From assembly GCA_029265815.1 (NCBI GenBank), contig JAJUGU010000008.1:1-64000 (forward strand): 64,000 bases of DNA. Direction: 5' to 3'. Positions 36,024 to 46,443 of this stretch are shown piece by piece; the first letter of the stretch is position 1, and every line of letters begins with the position of its first letter. The notes under the pieces are model-generated. The model had not been told where the DNA came from, did not search any database, and was given only the letters and a program-made list of their open reading frames with translations. A program made the translations under genes and the position numbers. The DNA is from Anaerolineaceae bacterium. Lineage in GTDB: Bacteria; Chloroflexota; Anaerolineae; Anaerolineales; Anaerolineaceae.

Positions 36024-36859
36024 TGAACACAAAAAACAAAATCCAAAACACGATTTCGTTTGCCGCATTGTTCCTCCTCGCAGCATACACTCTGGCTCCG
36101 ATTTTGATCGTTTTTATGAATTCCTTTAAGGGGCGTTTCTTCATCTCAGACGCGCCATTCGAACTCCCTACCAGCGAAACCTTTGTTGGAATCAAAAATT
36201 ACTTCAGCGGAATTGAAAAAACTGGGTTTATCAAGGCCTTCGGCTATTCATTGTTTATCACCGTTTTTTCAGTTGCCACAGTAGTTTTCTTTACCTCTAT
36301 GACGGCCTGGGCGATCACCAGGGTGAAATCAAAACTCAGCTCATTTATCTATTACATGCTTGTTTTTTCAATGATCATCCCTTTCCAGATGGTCATGTTC
36401 ACCATGTCAAAAATGGCGAATATCCTGCACCTCGACAACCCTCTTGGCATCATTGTGCTTTACCTGGGTTTTGGGGCAGGTCTATCTGTGTTCATATTCA
36501 GTGGATTTGTAAAAAGCATCCCTCTGGAGATTGAAGAGGCAGCCATGATGGATGGATGCAATCCACTGCAGCTCTATTTCCTGGTAGTTTTTCCCGTCCT
36601 TCAACCAGTTACTGTCACCGTGGCCATTCTCAACACGATGTGGATCTGGAACGACTATTTACTGCCTTACCTGGTGATAGGCAATAACTACAAAACCATT
36701 CCCATCGCGGTCCAGTATCTACAAGGCGGCTATGGCAGCCGTGATATGGGCGCAATGATGGCCTGCCTGGTAATGGCAATCATTCCAATCATCATCTTCT
36801 ACTTCACCAGTCAGAAGAGTATTATCAAAGGTGTTACCGCAGGAGCAGTAAAGGGATAA
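36023..36859 (+). CDS. Carbohydrate ABC transporter 2 permease (MalG type)
   Basis: This 278-residue protein completes the transport channel. It has six membrane helices, the EAA loop IPLEIEEAAMMDGCNPLQLY near residues 172-191, and the usual C-terminal ending GVTAGAVKG. GGAGG lies about 10 nt before the ATG, within the end of the previous gene. It is equivalent to the 9756-10625 product of transporter 1 but not close to it in sequence outside the motif, so the two systems probably diverged long ago and handle different sugars. A terminator follows between it and the convergent protease gene. Confidence 0.9.
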   Translation: MNTKNKIQNTISFAALFLLAAYTLAPILIVFMNSFKGRFFISDAPFELPTSETFVGIKNYFSGIEKTGFIKAFGYSLFITVFSVATVVFFTSMTAWAITRVKSKLSSFIYYMLVFSMIIPFQMVMFTMSKMANILHLDNPLGIIVLYLGFGAGLSVFIFSGFVKSIPLEIEEAAMMDGCNPLQLYFLVVFPVLQPVTVTVAILNTMWIWNDYLLPYLVIGNNYKTIPIAVQYLQGGYGSRDMGAMMACLVMAIIPIIIFYFTSQKSIIKGVTAGAVKG

Positions 36860-36884
36860 TCAACCACTTCATTATTGAAACCAT

Positions 36885-36917
36885 AAGAGGCTGCCAGGAT
36901 GATGACAGCCTCTTTAA
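36885..36917. terminator. Terminator between transporter 2 and protease genes
   Basis: AAGAGGCTG (36885-36893) pairs with CAGCCTCTT (36906-36914), with partial pairing inside. It lies between two convergent genes and a T follows. Confidence 0.75.
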
Positions 36918-36939
36918 TTGCCGGGATCAATTCACAAAT

Positions 36940-39399
36940 TTACCCTGGAACTGCTTTATCAGGTTTACGCCTTACCTGGCTTCTCTGGGCTGGATTAACA
37001 ATGCGATCATAAGTAGAAAGACGTGACACGACGGCGTAATCAAAAGAATCTTTCGGAAACGATCCATCCGGATTCCTTTCAGTCATTGCGACCCCGGTTA
37101 GCAACTCTACAGCTTCTGCGATAGATTCAACACCCCAAAGGTGAAATTTTCCTGATTTGACTGCTGAACATACATCCTCACGCAGCATCAGGTTCTTTTG
37201 GTTGGCACGTGGTATGATAACACCCTGCTTTCCATTAAGGCCTTCCTGGTTACAGATATCAAAGAACCCTTCGATTTTTTCATTCACGCCGCCGATGGCT
37301 TGAATTTGTCCATACTGATTGACTGAACCCGTAATCGCAATCCCCTGATCAATTGGTATCTCTGATACAGCAGAAAGCAGAGCAATGAGTTCAGCAGCCG
37401 ACGCGCTGTCACCTTCAATTTCATCGTATGATTGCTCAAAAGTCAGGCTTGCTGAAAGACTGATCTGTACATCTTGACCATATCGCTGCCCCAGGTATCC
37501 GTTGATGATTAAAACACCTTTGGTATGCAAGGATCCTCCCAGGTTCGACTGGCGCTCGATATCAACCACTCCTGCCTTTCCAGCACAGGTAGTGGCTGTC
37601 ACCCTGTTAGGGCGCCCAAAGGTGTAATCTCCAAGCGAACTAATAGAAAGAGCATTAATTTGACCTACAACCATGCCAGACACCGAAACAAGTAGTTGTT
37701 TCTGAAGGATCATCTCCTTGATCTTTTCGTGCAATAAATTGCTGCGGAAAGTACGTTCGTCGATCGCTCTCTGGACGGCCGCGGCATTAACAATCGTTTG
37801 TTTCTCCTTGCGCGCCCAGTAATCAGATTCACAAACCAGATCAGAGATAATACCAAACTGAGTGGATAACTTATCCTGATTCTCCACCATTCGCGAGCCA
37901 TGTTCAATCACTCTGGCGACTGCAGTGCGGTCAAAAGGTAGTAATTTGTTCTCCAATACCACAGAGCGGACGAATAAAGCATAATCTTGTTCGCTTTCGC
38001 TATCCCGCGTCATCTCACGGGAAAATTCAGCGCATACCTTGAATAATTTTGCAAAATCTTCATCGTAAGCACGAAGCATGTAATACATCAACGGGGTTCC
38101 AACCATGATCACTTTGACATTCAATGGAATTGGTTCAGGTTCAAGAGATGCAGTGCTGAGCAGACCAATTTGATTCCCCAACTCTACAATTCGAATCTCT
38201 TTATCACGAAGCACGCGTTTAAGACCTTCCCAAACATAAGGCCCTAACATTACAGCGCGCGCAGGAAGAATGATATACCCTCCATTTGCACGATGAAGTG
38301 CCCCAGGGCGGATATGTGTAAAATCGGAATGTGAGATACCCATGAAAATTTCATGTTCAATAGTTCCTAACAAACTCTGATATGTAGGCTGGTTTTCAAT
38401 AATAACCGGCGCACCCTTTTGCCCGGCATTGTTTACCAGCAGATTCACTTCGTATCGAGAAAGCCAATCCGTCATTTGAGGGAAATTTTGGGCTGATTGA
38501 TCTTTGATGCGGAATCGTGAACCATTATTCGCCAGATCATCCTGTACCTGGTCTAAGTAATGAATAACCGATTCATCCGGAGTATATTTCGTGCGCAGTT
38601 CATCGATCAAAGGCCGAATTACAAAAAGCGACGTTCGGCGATCCAATTCATGTAGATCATGAGATGTCGTCCGTTCTAACGAATGCAGCCGTTCGATCAT
38701 CTCATCCAGCCGCTCTGAGAGACTCTCCTGGATTTTTACCAGTTTTTCTTTGTTCTCATCCGATAGTTTTTCAAAGTCCGATGATGAAAGGGGTTTACCT
38801 TCTGCAGTGGGCACCAATAAAAATCCATACGGCGTCTTTACCACCATAAAGTTAAATTTTGCGGCATAAGCCTCAAATTGATGGAGTTCTTTTTCCATCT
38901 CTTCATTTAACTTAAACCTTAACCGTTCATGCTCTTTTGAATACTCTTCGCTTTCAAAGGCGCGCGGAATATTTTGCGTGCATAGCGCAATCAACCCTTT
39001 CATGTCATCACGAAAACTCGCGCCCTTGCCAGCCGATAGGCTTAAGGCATTGGGTTGATGGGGGTTCTCGAAATTATTTACATAGCACCAGTCATCGGGG
39101 GTTTTGCCAGATTGAGCTTTTTGAAGCAGGTAGTTGCGTGTTAATGTCGTTCTCCCCGAATCAGGGATACCCAGAACAAAAATGTTGTACCCAATTCCCG
39201 TTACATCTATTCCCAGATCGAGAGCGCGCAACGCCCGGGGTTGTCCAATTACATTATGCAGGGCTGGCAAATCATCAGTGGTTGTAAACTGCAGCGTCGA
39301 TGGATCACAGCGGCGGATCAGCGATTCAGAAGAGATCGACAATCGAGCCTTGTTTAATTTAGCCTTTTTGGATTGAATTTTCTTGGATTGTGCAGTCAC
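36940..39399 (-). CDS. Lon-family ATP-dependent protease (AAA_32/Lon_C type)
   Basis: About 819 residues from a GTG at 39399, chosen because AGGTG stands 4 nt upstream; a longer reading from 39453 is possible. An AAA+ domain with Walker A-like GIPDSGRTT carries Arg where Lys is usual, a change seen in this subgroup. A coiled-coil insertion follows at about residues 120-270, with a second AAA part and a C-terminal Lon S16 protease domain. EGDSASAAELIALLSA holds the catalytic serine and GGVNEKIEGFFD the catalytic lysine. This is the type of Escherichia coli YcbZ (LonH) rather than classical LonA. It should unfold and degrade cytoplasmic proteins; targets are unknown. It is probably monocistronic. 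Confidence 0.88.
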   Translation of the reverse strand: MTAQSKKIQSKKAKLNKARLSISSESLIRRCDPSTLQFTTTDDLPALHNVIGQPRALRALDLGIDVTGIGYNIFVLGIPDSGRTTLTRNYLLQKAQSGKTPDDWCYVNNFENPHQPNALSLSAGKGASFRDDMKGLIALCTQNIPRAFESEEYSKEHERLRFKLNEEMEKELHQFEAYAAKFNFMVVKTPYGFLLVPTAEGKPLSSSDFEKLSDENKEKLVKIQESLSERLDEMIERLHSLERTTSHDLHELDRRTSLFVIRPLIDELRTKYTPDESVIHYLDQVQDDLANNGSRFRIKDQSAQNFPQMTDWLSRYEVNLLVNNAGQKGAPVIIENQPTYQSLLGTIEHEIFMGISHSDFTHIRPGALHRANGGYIILPARAVMLGPYVWEGLKRVLRDKEIRIVELGNQIGLLSTASLEPEPIPLNVKVIMVGTPLMYYMLRAYDEDFAKLFKVCAEFSREMTRDSESEQDYALFVRSVVLENKLLPFDRTAVARVIEHGSRMVENQDKLSTQFGIISDLVCESDYWARKEKQTIVNAAAVQRAIDERTFRSNLLHEKIKEMILQKQLLVSVSGMVVGQINALSISSLGDYTFGRPNRVTATTCAGKAGVVDIERQSNLGGSLHTKGVLIINGYLGQRYGQDVQISLSASLTFEQSYDEIEGDSASAAELIALLSAVSEIPIDQGIAITGSVNQYGQIQAIGGVNEKIEGFFDICNQEGLNGKQGVIIPRANQKNLMLREDVCSAVKSGKFHLWGVESIAEAVELLTGVAMTERNPDGSFPKDSFDYAVVSRLSTYDRIVNPAQRSQVRRKPDKAVPG

Positions 39400-39641
39400 A
39401 ATACACCTGCTTCCCTGTGGAATATTCGATCGGCAGTGGATCGCCAGGACCAAAGAATCGCTCTCACGCTTCTTGACGCAGGTGTGACTGAAATTGAACG
39501 GAGTAACCTATCAATATTAAGTATAGAAATCCTGAATGCTAGAGTCAAGTAAAGACCTTGCATCTATAAAACGGGTCACGTCTATTTTAAAACCATAAAA
39601 AGATAATTTTCGAGGAGGGAAACTTAATATTTGTGATTTTC

Positions 39642-41231
39642 TTATTGAACCTTTTTCTCAAGTCGATAAAAGGTACCCACTGGAATGTACTCATATTTTT
39701 TAGCAATAAATGGATCGTATTCAATCGAGTATAAAGTGGAGTCTTCATAAAGTTTATCGATATCCGATAATTCATCCCTCGAGACAGCTGCTGAGATTTG
39801 AGGAGCCGGTTTACCCATAGACCAGTATCGATAATGCCTGGCTACTTCGATCCGTGATTGGTTGTAAATATTCAGGTCAGTCCTCTTGCCTTCAACAATC
39901 TGATAGTACTCCAACACAACCGCTGGTGACCAATCGGCGATGATCGTGGCATTATTTTCAACTGATTGCAAAATCATGCTGCTGTACGTTTCAGGACCAA
40001 ACGCATTACTCATATCCGTCCATTGCCAATTGAGGACCAATGATAAGATCACCATTCCCACCCAAAACGCTGGATGGACTTGTGGAATCAGCCTAAGAGG
40101 ATTTTCTACACCAACAAATTTTCTCAAGAGATAATCGATGTAACTCAGACCAAAAGCAATGTAAACTGAAAAAATGGTATAGGCTGGCAAAAACATTGTG
40201 TCTTTATCTAAAACACGATAGTTAAGATAAAAGCAGAAGTTTGCAAGGAAAATAAGTAAACAAGCGAGAGCGATTTTCCAATCCCTGCGGAAGGATACAA
40301 TCATCCCAAGAACGCCAACAAGAAAGCCAACTCCTGTAAAGTTCCGCCAGAATAACTTGGTGCAGCTCATGAATTGCTGAAGGATCTCACTTCCGTGATA
40401 CCCAAAAGCAAAAAAGTGATATGCCTTTCCAGAAATCATCCAGATTAAACCTGAAAGCGTCGTTACATCAATCGAATAATATTCTCTGATGTAATTTAAT
40501 GGAGCATCTGAATTTGCCCGAACAGGAATGTATATATATACCAGAAGACCGAACAAGAAGCTTAAGATCATTAGAGCCCAGTTCCAATCGAAACGCCACT
40601 TCCATTTAGGAGAAGATACGATCAGCCATGCAAACCCTGGAGCAAACAATAAACCTGTGGTGTGATTGGTCAGGCTCAGGCCAAAGACAAAGGAAAATAA
40701 AACGAGGATGCTTTTCTTCCCTGTCTCTCGCCATCGAAGAAGAATGAGTAATTCCAAAACAAGGAAAAAGGTATGCAGGGTATAAACTTCAGCTACCACA
40801 GACATGTTCCAAAAATAGATTGAGAAAGCTAAAAAGGCTGAAGATACCCAGGCAATCCAGTCACAGGTTATAACCTTGAAAATCACCCGATACAGTAAAT
40901 ATATCGTCAATGCAGCGAAAACCGCTGACATAAAATTTAAGCGGTAAGCTACTGTTCCAAAAGGTAAAAAAGAAAATAGCTTACCAATGAGCATATAAAG
41001 CGGAAAGCCAGGCGGGTGGACAATGCCCAGCGAGTAAGCTCCTGATGCAAATTCAGCGCTGTCGAATCCATAAACATCAGGAGCAAGTGTTAACAGGTAA
41101 ACCACAAAAGAGCCAAGGGCAATCAGCTCTACGCTAGAAGCAGCCCTGGCGATTTTAGTCAGAGAGAGACGGCTCATATAATCCAGGCTGTGTGGGAAGA
41201 ACCTCAGGCTGGCCAGGGTCGTATATACCAT
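39642..41231 (-). CDS. DUF2723 membrane protein (GT-C-like glycosyltransferase fold)
   Basis: This 529-residue protein has about ten to twelve membrane helices and a C-terminal outside domain of about 110 residues. The family mark is near the N-terminus, DVYGFDSAEFASGAYSLG and HPPGFPLYMLIGKLF (about 52-85). The acidic Asp-Ser-Ala-Glu loop after helix 1 recalls the catalytic Asp of protein O-mannosyltransferase-like enzymes. DUF2723 proteins probably transfer sugars from lipid carriers to proteins or glycans outside the membrane; none here is specified. The start may instead be ATG 41177, as neither has a clear ribosome site. The next gene upstream encodes a secreted protein with a Thr-rich tail, a possible acceptor of O-glycans. 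Confidence 0.85.
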   Translation of the reverse strand: MVYTTLASLRFFPHSLDYMSRLSLTKIARAASSVELIALGSFVVYLLTLAPDVYGFDSAEFASGAYSLGIVHPPGFPLYMLIGKLFSFLPFGTVAYRLNFMSAVFAALTIYLLYRVIFKVITCDWIAWVSSAFLAFSIYFWNMSVVAEVYTLHTFFLVLELLILLRWRETGKKSILVLFSFVFGLSLTNHTTGLLFAPGFAWLIVSSPKWKWRFDWNWALMILSFLFGLLVYIYIPVRANSDAPLNYIREYYSIDVTTLSGLIWMISGKAYHFFAFGYHGSEILQQFMSCTKLFWRNFTGVGFLVGVLGMIVSFRRDWKIALACLLIFLANFCFYLNYRVLDKDTMFLPAYTIFSVYIAFGLSYIDYLLRKFVGVENPLRLIPQVHPAFWVGMVILSLVLNWQWTDMSNAFGPETYSSMILQSVENNATIIADWSPAVVLEYYQIVEGKRTDLNIYNQSRIEVARHYRYWSMGKPAPQISAAVSRDELSDIDKLYEDSTLYSIEYDPFIAKKYEYIPVGTFYRLEKKVQ

Positions 41232-41370
41232 CTTGATCGATTGGGGTCAGGTTTTTAATTGCCAGCCCGAACAACCCTAAATGATTGTGATCAGCGCAAA
41301 GCTGATGAGAATCATTGTCAATTTCTTTACATAAGATCAGCTAAAAAGTTGTGATTTTTTAATGATTTAT

Positions 41371-43200
41371 TTATCCACCCGGTACTGTGGGTGTTTCGGT
41401 TGGTGTTGGGGTCTCGGTCACCGTGGAGGTAGGAGTGCGTGTGGAAGTTGGAGTTCTGGTAAGCGTCGGCGTCGGAGTCAGTGTTGGGGTGCGCGTTGGT
41501 GTAGCAGATCTCACCCGCGTCGGAGTGGCTGTGGGAAGGGGTGTTGAATAGACAGGGATATTCACCGTATCTCCATCAGAAACCGCATTCACATAATCCA
41601 CAGCCAGCCTGCAGATCGGGTCGAGATTGGCAGCCACATGTTCCCAGTCCATTTCATCCTTTGCCCGCCAGGTGCGGCTCATCGCTTTCCACAAACAACC
41701 CGGCCCGGCATTATAGTTGGTCAGCGTGAACCGCCATAGATCATTGTATGTGCTGACCTTTCCCGCAGGTTTTCGCGTCAGGTTATAGATCATCCGGTCT
41801 ACCTGTGCGCAGTTGCCATACATTGTTTCAGCAAAGATCTTAATACTGAACTCAACCTCATCGAGATTCACTCTCAATGGGCAATCTTCACAGGAAACAT
41901 CCGCCGCTCTCACCAGAGCCCCACGCAAGACGGCCTGTTGTTCTTCCTCCAGGTTCCCGTAACCCTGACTGCAAGTCGTTTTCGAGTAAACCATTGGACA
42001 GAACTCTGAATAGAAGTCAGGATTCCAAAGCAAAGCAGCATCCGCTCCCTCCTCGGTTAGTTGGCCCAGTCCCACTTCTTCAGCACCAACAAAAATACCT
42101 GGCCATAGCTGACTTTCACGGATAAAGAGATTCTTCAATAATTTCGCAGGAATACCTGTGTCATTAGCGATATGTAAAATTTCGTCATCGAATTGATTTT
42201 GCCAGGCAATGACAGCATCGGCAGCCATTTCCATTCCGCATCGATTGGCAATATTTCCGGTGATCAATCCACCACCGGTACAATTGCTGGCATCCACCAT
42301 ACCATTCTGGATGAGCATAGCAGAAAGAAAATAGAGGGATTGAGTTGAATTAAGTTCTGATGCTTCTTCGGGCGAATCCAGCCAATCAGGTGGCCCGTTC
42401 ACTTCTGGGAAGACCTGCCAGATGGAAGCACACGACGAAATTTTCTCCCCCCTCCATTGCGAAGAGAGAACTTCAATGGAATACACCAGAGTTGGGCCTT
42501 CGCCATCAATCAAATCCTTTTCAACCGGGATGACCCTGACCAGAGCAGTATATTCGTCAGTGGTATTTCCACTGAGCGTAACACCCCAGAACGTGAGATC
42601 AACACCTTTCTCGTCAGTGGGTGAAATGGAAAGCTCGCAAGTGCTGCCGGAACATGAAAATGACTCGCCATCCAGTTCGCCTTCAATGCTGACCACTCTC
42701 TGGTATTGAGGGTTGTCTTCACTCATGAGTTTAATGGCTGGAATTCCCCGGCAATAGCCTCCTCCCTCATTCACACAACTCGGAGGATCAAGCCATATTG
42801 GTGGCATGGGCAATGCCGCTGCTGGTTCGTTCGGTACGGTTTGGGTACCAATTAATTGCAGATACACCTCACGGCATGCTTCTCCTTCAGTCGAAGCACA
42901 TTCCGAAGATATGAGCCATTTTTCTTGCAGCGTTACTCCACAAAAATTTAATATTTCATCCGGAGTGGGAATTCCCTCATGTTTGACAGTAATTTCACAG
43001 GCAATGGACTGGTCGATCGAATAAAACATCCACCAGGTATATTGCGTGATCGTACCCGGAGTCGATGTAGTGTTTGTCTGTATGACCGATTCACTTTCAG
43101 CAGAGACAGATTGTATTCGATTAAATTCAATAACACCTGCCATTAAAAGAACGGCAAGTCCAACCTTAACAACCGATGTCCACAATTTCTTCAAGACCAT
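41371..43200 (-). CDS. Secreted transglycosylase-like protein with Thr-Pro-rich C-terminus
   Basis: This 609-residue protein has an N-terminal signal sequence with cleavage plausible after VSA near residue 34. A Cys-rich region of about 300 residues follows that I do not recognise. Then comes a lysozyme-like (SLT) segment: [13 protein letters not shown] with the candidate catalytic Glu, [12 protein letters not shown], and [14 protein letters not shown], which are the three landmarks of soluble lytic transglycosylases. The last 55 residues are Thr-Pro repeats, likely spanning the cell wall or carrying O-glycans. No membrane anchor follows. It may cut peptidoglycan or a related polymer. Insertions between the landmarks make activity less certain. 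Confidence 0.75.
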   Translation of the reverse strand: MVLKKLWTSVVKVGLAVLLMAGVIEFNRIQSVSAESESVIQTNTTSTPGTITQYTWWMFYSIDQSIACEITVKHEGIPTPDEILNFCGVTLQEKWLISSECASTEGEACREVYLQLIGTQTVPNEPAAALPMPPIWLDPPSCVNEGGGYCRGIPAIKLMSEDNPQYQRVVSIEGELDGESFSCSGSTCELSISPTDEKGVDLTFWGVTLSGNTTDEYTALVRVIPVEKDLIDGEGPTLVYSIEVLSSQWRGEKISSCASIWQVFPEVNGPPDWLDSPEEASELNSTQSLYFLSAMLIQNGMVDASNCTGGGLITGNIANRCGMEMAADAVIAWQNQFDDEILHIANDTGIPAKLLKNLFIRESQLWPGIFVGAEEVGLGQLTEEGADAALLWNPDFYSEFCPMVYSKTTCSQGYGNLEEEQQAVLRGALVRAADVSCEDCPLRVNLDEVEFSIKIFAETMYGNCAQVDRMIYNLTRKPAGKVSTYNDLWRFTLTNYNAGPGCLWKAMSRTWRAKDEMDWEHVAANLDPICRLAVDYVNAVSDGDTVNIPVYSTPLPTATPTRVRSATPTRTPTLTPTPTLTRTPTSTRTPTSTVTETPTPTETPTVPGG

Positions 43201-43544
43201 CCCCCGATCAATTCACACAAATGATAATCATGCGAGTAACTGATCGAACCACAGAAATGCAATGTAATGACCCGGTTAGAACCAAAAGCAATTTTATGAA
43301 CGCTTACCAGATGATGATTCCCACTATGACAGGTAAGTTTATTGTATAACAAGCATCTATTTTTTCAAGCAAACAATTATTAATGACTAACTAAAACGAT
43401 CGTTTTTTTCAACCATTAATTAAAAAGTGGCGATGGTGAAAAGACCCAACGTTATCGCTTCTCAGAATTGCACACATTTTCAGAAAGAATTTCGATTTTG
43501 CCCATAGATAATTTTAGATACAGGAAAAGACCTTTTTCCAGATT
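43201..43544. other. Intergenic region, no gene
   Basis: This 344-bp AT-rich stretch lies between the hybrid kinase stop and the start of the secreted protein, both on the minus strand. I see no open frame with a ribosome site and no strong terminator. It probably contains the promoter of the secreted-protein gene. Confidence 0.4.
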
Positions 43545-46295
43545 CTATGATTCGGGCAGTTTCTCTGTTATTTTGTTTCCCTCTCTCAATAATTCAGATA
43601 CGTTTTGCAACAAGGTATCCATATTAAACGGCTTTTGCAGCAGAACGCATCCAGTCTGAACAAAAAATTCTTCATTTTCTTTATTGATCAAATCACCAGT
43701 GGTGAAGATAATCTTTTTGGCCAGTACAGGATCCCTTCGAGTAACCTCTTGATAGAACTGAATTCCACCCATACCCGGCATACTGATATCGCACACTATC
43801 AGGTCATAACGTTGATTTTCGAGGTAAATCAATCCATCCAGTCCATTCTCAGCTCCGTCTATGTCATAGCCATTTCTTGAAAGCAATCGTTGAAGGATCT
43901 CAAGGACATTCTGTTCATCTTCCACAATTAATAAGCGATATGGTTTTTTCAGACCATTTTGCATAGTCTGGACATCACTATCATCTTCCCTAGAAAAACT
44001 ACGTATGGGCAATTCAATGTAGAACCGCGCCCCACCCTCTTGCCCGCTTTCTGCCCAGATATGCCCGCCATGTTCAGTGATGATCCCATGGCAGACCGAT
44101 AATCCCAGACCTGTTCCATTACCGTCTGCTTTGGTTGTAAAGAATGGATCAAATATTTTAGGCAATATGGATGGGGGAATGCCTATTCCATTATCATTAA
44201 ATATGATCGTTATGAACTTCTCATAATGCGCGACCTGCCCATAGTATTTTGATACACTTGTTTGAGTAGAAATTTCCAGAATTCGTGGGCGGTCAACTCT
44301 TTCCAACGCCTGGATTGCATTATTTATAAGGTTGAGAAATACTTGCTTGATCTGGTAAGGATCCGCTGATGTATCAGGTAATTTTGAATCTGGGTGAAAA
44401 ATACATTGTATTTCATGTTTTGTGAATTCAAATTCCACCAACTCAAGTGTGCTTTTCAAGAGATCATTAATGCTCACTGTTTTTCGCTCTGGAACATGCT
44501 GACGCGAAAAATCCAGCAGACTATGGACAATCTTTGCAGCTCGCTGAGCTTCTGTTAGAATTTTTTTCAGGTCACGTCGTTCCAATTCGAACAAAGACTG
44601 CCGGTACAAGTCTTCTGACGTAAGTTGAATGGTGGTCAATGGATTGTTCAATTCGTGCGCAACACCGGCAACAAGCTCTCCGATGGCAGCAAGCTTCTCC
44701 CTTTGCACCAGAAACAGACGCGTCTTGCGTAAATCTTCCAGTTGAATATGAAGATTGTCAACCAACGATTGACGAAAAGCAGCATTTGCGACCAAATTGG
44801 CCACCGATGAAAGAAGATTGATCTGGTTTTTTGTAAATGGCGTCTGGCTCATAACACAAAACGCCCCAAGCGGTTGTTGGTGGGCAATCAATGGAAAAGC
44901 AACCAGGAAATTGCCATTCAATTTTTCCTCATAATGATCGACGCTCTCTTCTGTGGTCGAGAGTTTTTTAATCCCTTCTCCTTCGATCACTTTTTCTATA
45001 AAAGAATACCTGGAGAAGAATTCGTCTTGAGGAATTTCTTCCCAATCGATACCACACTGGAATAATTCCCTGGCTCCTTTTGCGGAATCAAGGAATACCA
45101 ATGCCACATCGTCTACTTCACAAAGTTCGATCACTTTTTTCATAATCATTGCCGGTATCTCTGGCAAAGATTGGGCATTACGCATGGCATTGGAGAATTT
45201 TGATATAGTATTCAGTTTTTCAATATATCGTCTTCTGCTTTCAAGCAGCTGTACCTTTGCTAATACCAGGGTAATCTGTTCCACTGCCCGCTTGCACCGG
45301 AATATTTCCTGTTCGGTTAAATCTCGCGGTTGCCGATAGGCAATGAATGCTGATCCAAGCATATCTTTTTGCGATTTCATGGGAATTACCAGAATGGTGG
45401 AAACCGGAATGGATTGGATCACTTTGAAATCGCGGAATTCACTTCGTGGAGCATCCTTGATAATTAAATAGTCGCCACATTTTTGAGAAAGTTCTGTAAG
45501 TGTCGTATCGCCAAATTCCAGGTGCAGAGAAGAGACTTCTTCTTGTGAGGCACCATACACGCCAGCAGGATAAACAAGCTGTTTCTCGTCATCCCATAAA
45601 CCAAAACCACTAACATCCGATTGGGCTAATTCGCTCAAATTCTGTGAGAATTTGTAGAGCGTGTCCAGATAATCATCAGAGTCCAATGCGGTCTGAATAA
45701 AATTGGTTAACGATGAATAATAGTGACCCTTTATTTCCCGTTCGTTTTCAACCGTCGATCTATCTAATGCAGCCCGGTAAACACTGCCCAGAATTTTTAT
45801 CTGTCCACGTTGTTCATCTGAGAAAGATTTTTCTGTCTTAACTGACCATAAACACAACAATCCCTCAATTATTTGATTTCTTCCAATCAACGCTTCAGAC
45901 AGCGTTACCCCTCCACTCTTCAAATCAAGAAAAATTTGAGGGTCAAGATCAAAATCTCCCAGCTCCACAAGCCTGGAAACAGTGATATTTTGCGCATCGG
46001 GCATTTTTTTCTCGATCCAGGAAAGCAACCTGCCCGGGTTTTGGCATTTTTCTATATGCAAAGTACTGGATCGGGAATCATAGATTTGCATATGGACGCC
46101 ATTTCCCTTGTCGAACTTCATCAATAAAACAGCATCTACTTCAAAAACAGTGCATATAGTTTCTAATGAGCTTTGGACATGCGAATTGATCTCATCCGCG
46201 GACCCATAAGAGATTGCATCCAATAATCCGTTCAGAAGGTTGAAGAAATTTACTTCGTGGCCTTGAACTTTTCCTTGAGAATTCATTATAAACAC
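43545..46295 (-). CDS. Hybrid sensor histidine kinase: GAF domains, HisKA, HATPase, receiver
   Basis: This 916-residue soluble signalling protein has three GAF-like sensor domains (about 20-185, 200-350 and 360-515) and a short coiled coil. The dimerisation domain follows with phosphate-accepting His547 in GVAHELNNPL. The ATP-binding domain keeps its N-box LINNAIQAL, G1 box DNGIGIP, F-box DPFFTTK and G2 box GTGLGLS, and a C-terminal receiver has the acceptor Asp in VCDISMPGMGG. All key residues are present, so it should be active. There is no membrane segment, so it senses a cytoplasmic signal. It is the last gene of the Roadblock/GTPase locus; its attached receiver may hand phosphate to the response regulators encoded upstream. 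Confidence 0.93.
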   Translation of the reverse strand: MFIMNSQGKVQGHEVNFFNLLNGLLDAISYGSADEINSHVQSSLETICTVFEVDAVLLMKFDKGNGVHMQIYDSRSSTLHIEKCQNPGRLLSWIEKKMPDAQNITVSRLVELGDFDLDPQIFLDLKSGGVTLSEALIGRNQIIEGLLCLWSVKTEKSFSDEQRGQIKILGSVYRAALDRSTVENEREIKGHYYSSLTNFIQTALDSDDYLDTLYKFSQNLSELAQSDVSGFGLWDDEKQLVYPAGVYGASQEEVSSLHLEFGDTTLTELSQKCGDYLIIKDAPRSEFRDFKVIQSIPVSTILVIPMKSQKDMLGSAFIAYRQPRDLTEQEIFRCKRAVEQITLVLAKVQLLESRRRYIEKLNTISKFSNAMRNAQSLPEIPAMIMKKVIELCEVDDVALVFLDSAKGARELFQCGIDWEEIPQDEFFSRYSFIEKVIEGEGIKKLSTTEESVDHYEEKLNGNFLVAFPLIAHQQPLGAFCVMSQTPFTKNQINLLSSVANLVANAAFRQSLVDNLHIQLEDLRKTRLFLVQREKLAAIGELVAGVAHELNNPLTTIQLTSEDLYRQSLFELERRDLKKILTEAQRAAKIVHSLLDFSRQHVPERKTVSINDLLKSTLELVEFEFTKHEIQCIFHPDSKLPDTSADPYQIKQVFLNLINNAIQALERVDRPRILEISTQTSVSKYYGQVAHYEKFITIIFNDNGIGIPPSILPKIFDPFFTTKADGNGTGLGLSVCHGIITEHGGHIWAESGQEGGARFYIELPIRSFSREDDSDVQTMQNGLKKPYRLLIVEDEQNVLEILQRLLSRNGYDIDGAENGLDGLIYLENQRYDLIVCDISMPGMGGIQFYQEVTRRDPVLAKKIIFTTGDLINKENEEFFVQTGCVLLQKPFNMDTLLQNVSELLREGNKITEKLPES

Positions 46296-46443
46296 CGTAC
46301 TTAAATATTTGATTCAATCGCCAGTTTTTTTAATTTTACGAGAAAACAGTAGAAAAAATGCGACTTTACAAAACCAATAACTGTTTTTCTATATCCGTAT
46401 CTCTACCAGATTGCCGTTATTCTTTCATCTTCAAAATGACGGA

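Noticed and set aside
41362-41547. Plus-strand open frame rich in Cys, Trp, Arg and Gly
   Set aside because: It is the complement of the Thr-Pro repeat tail of the secreted protein; repeat composition alone keeps it open.
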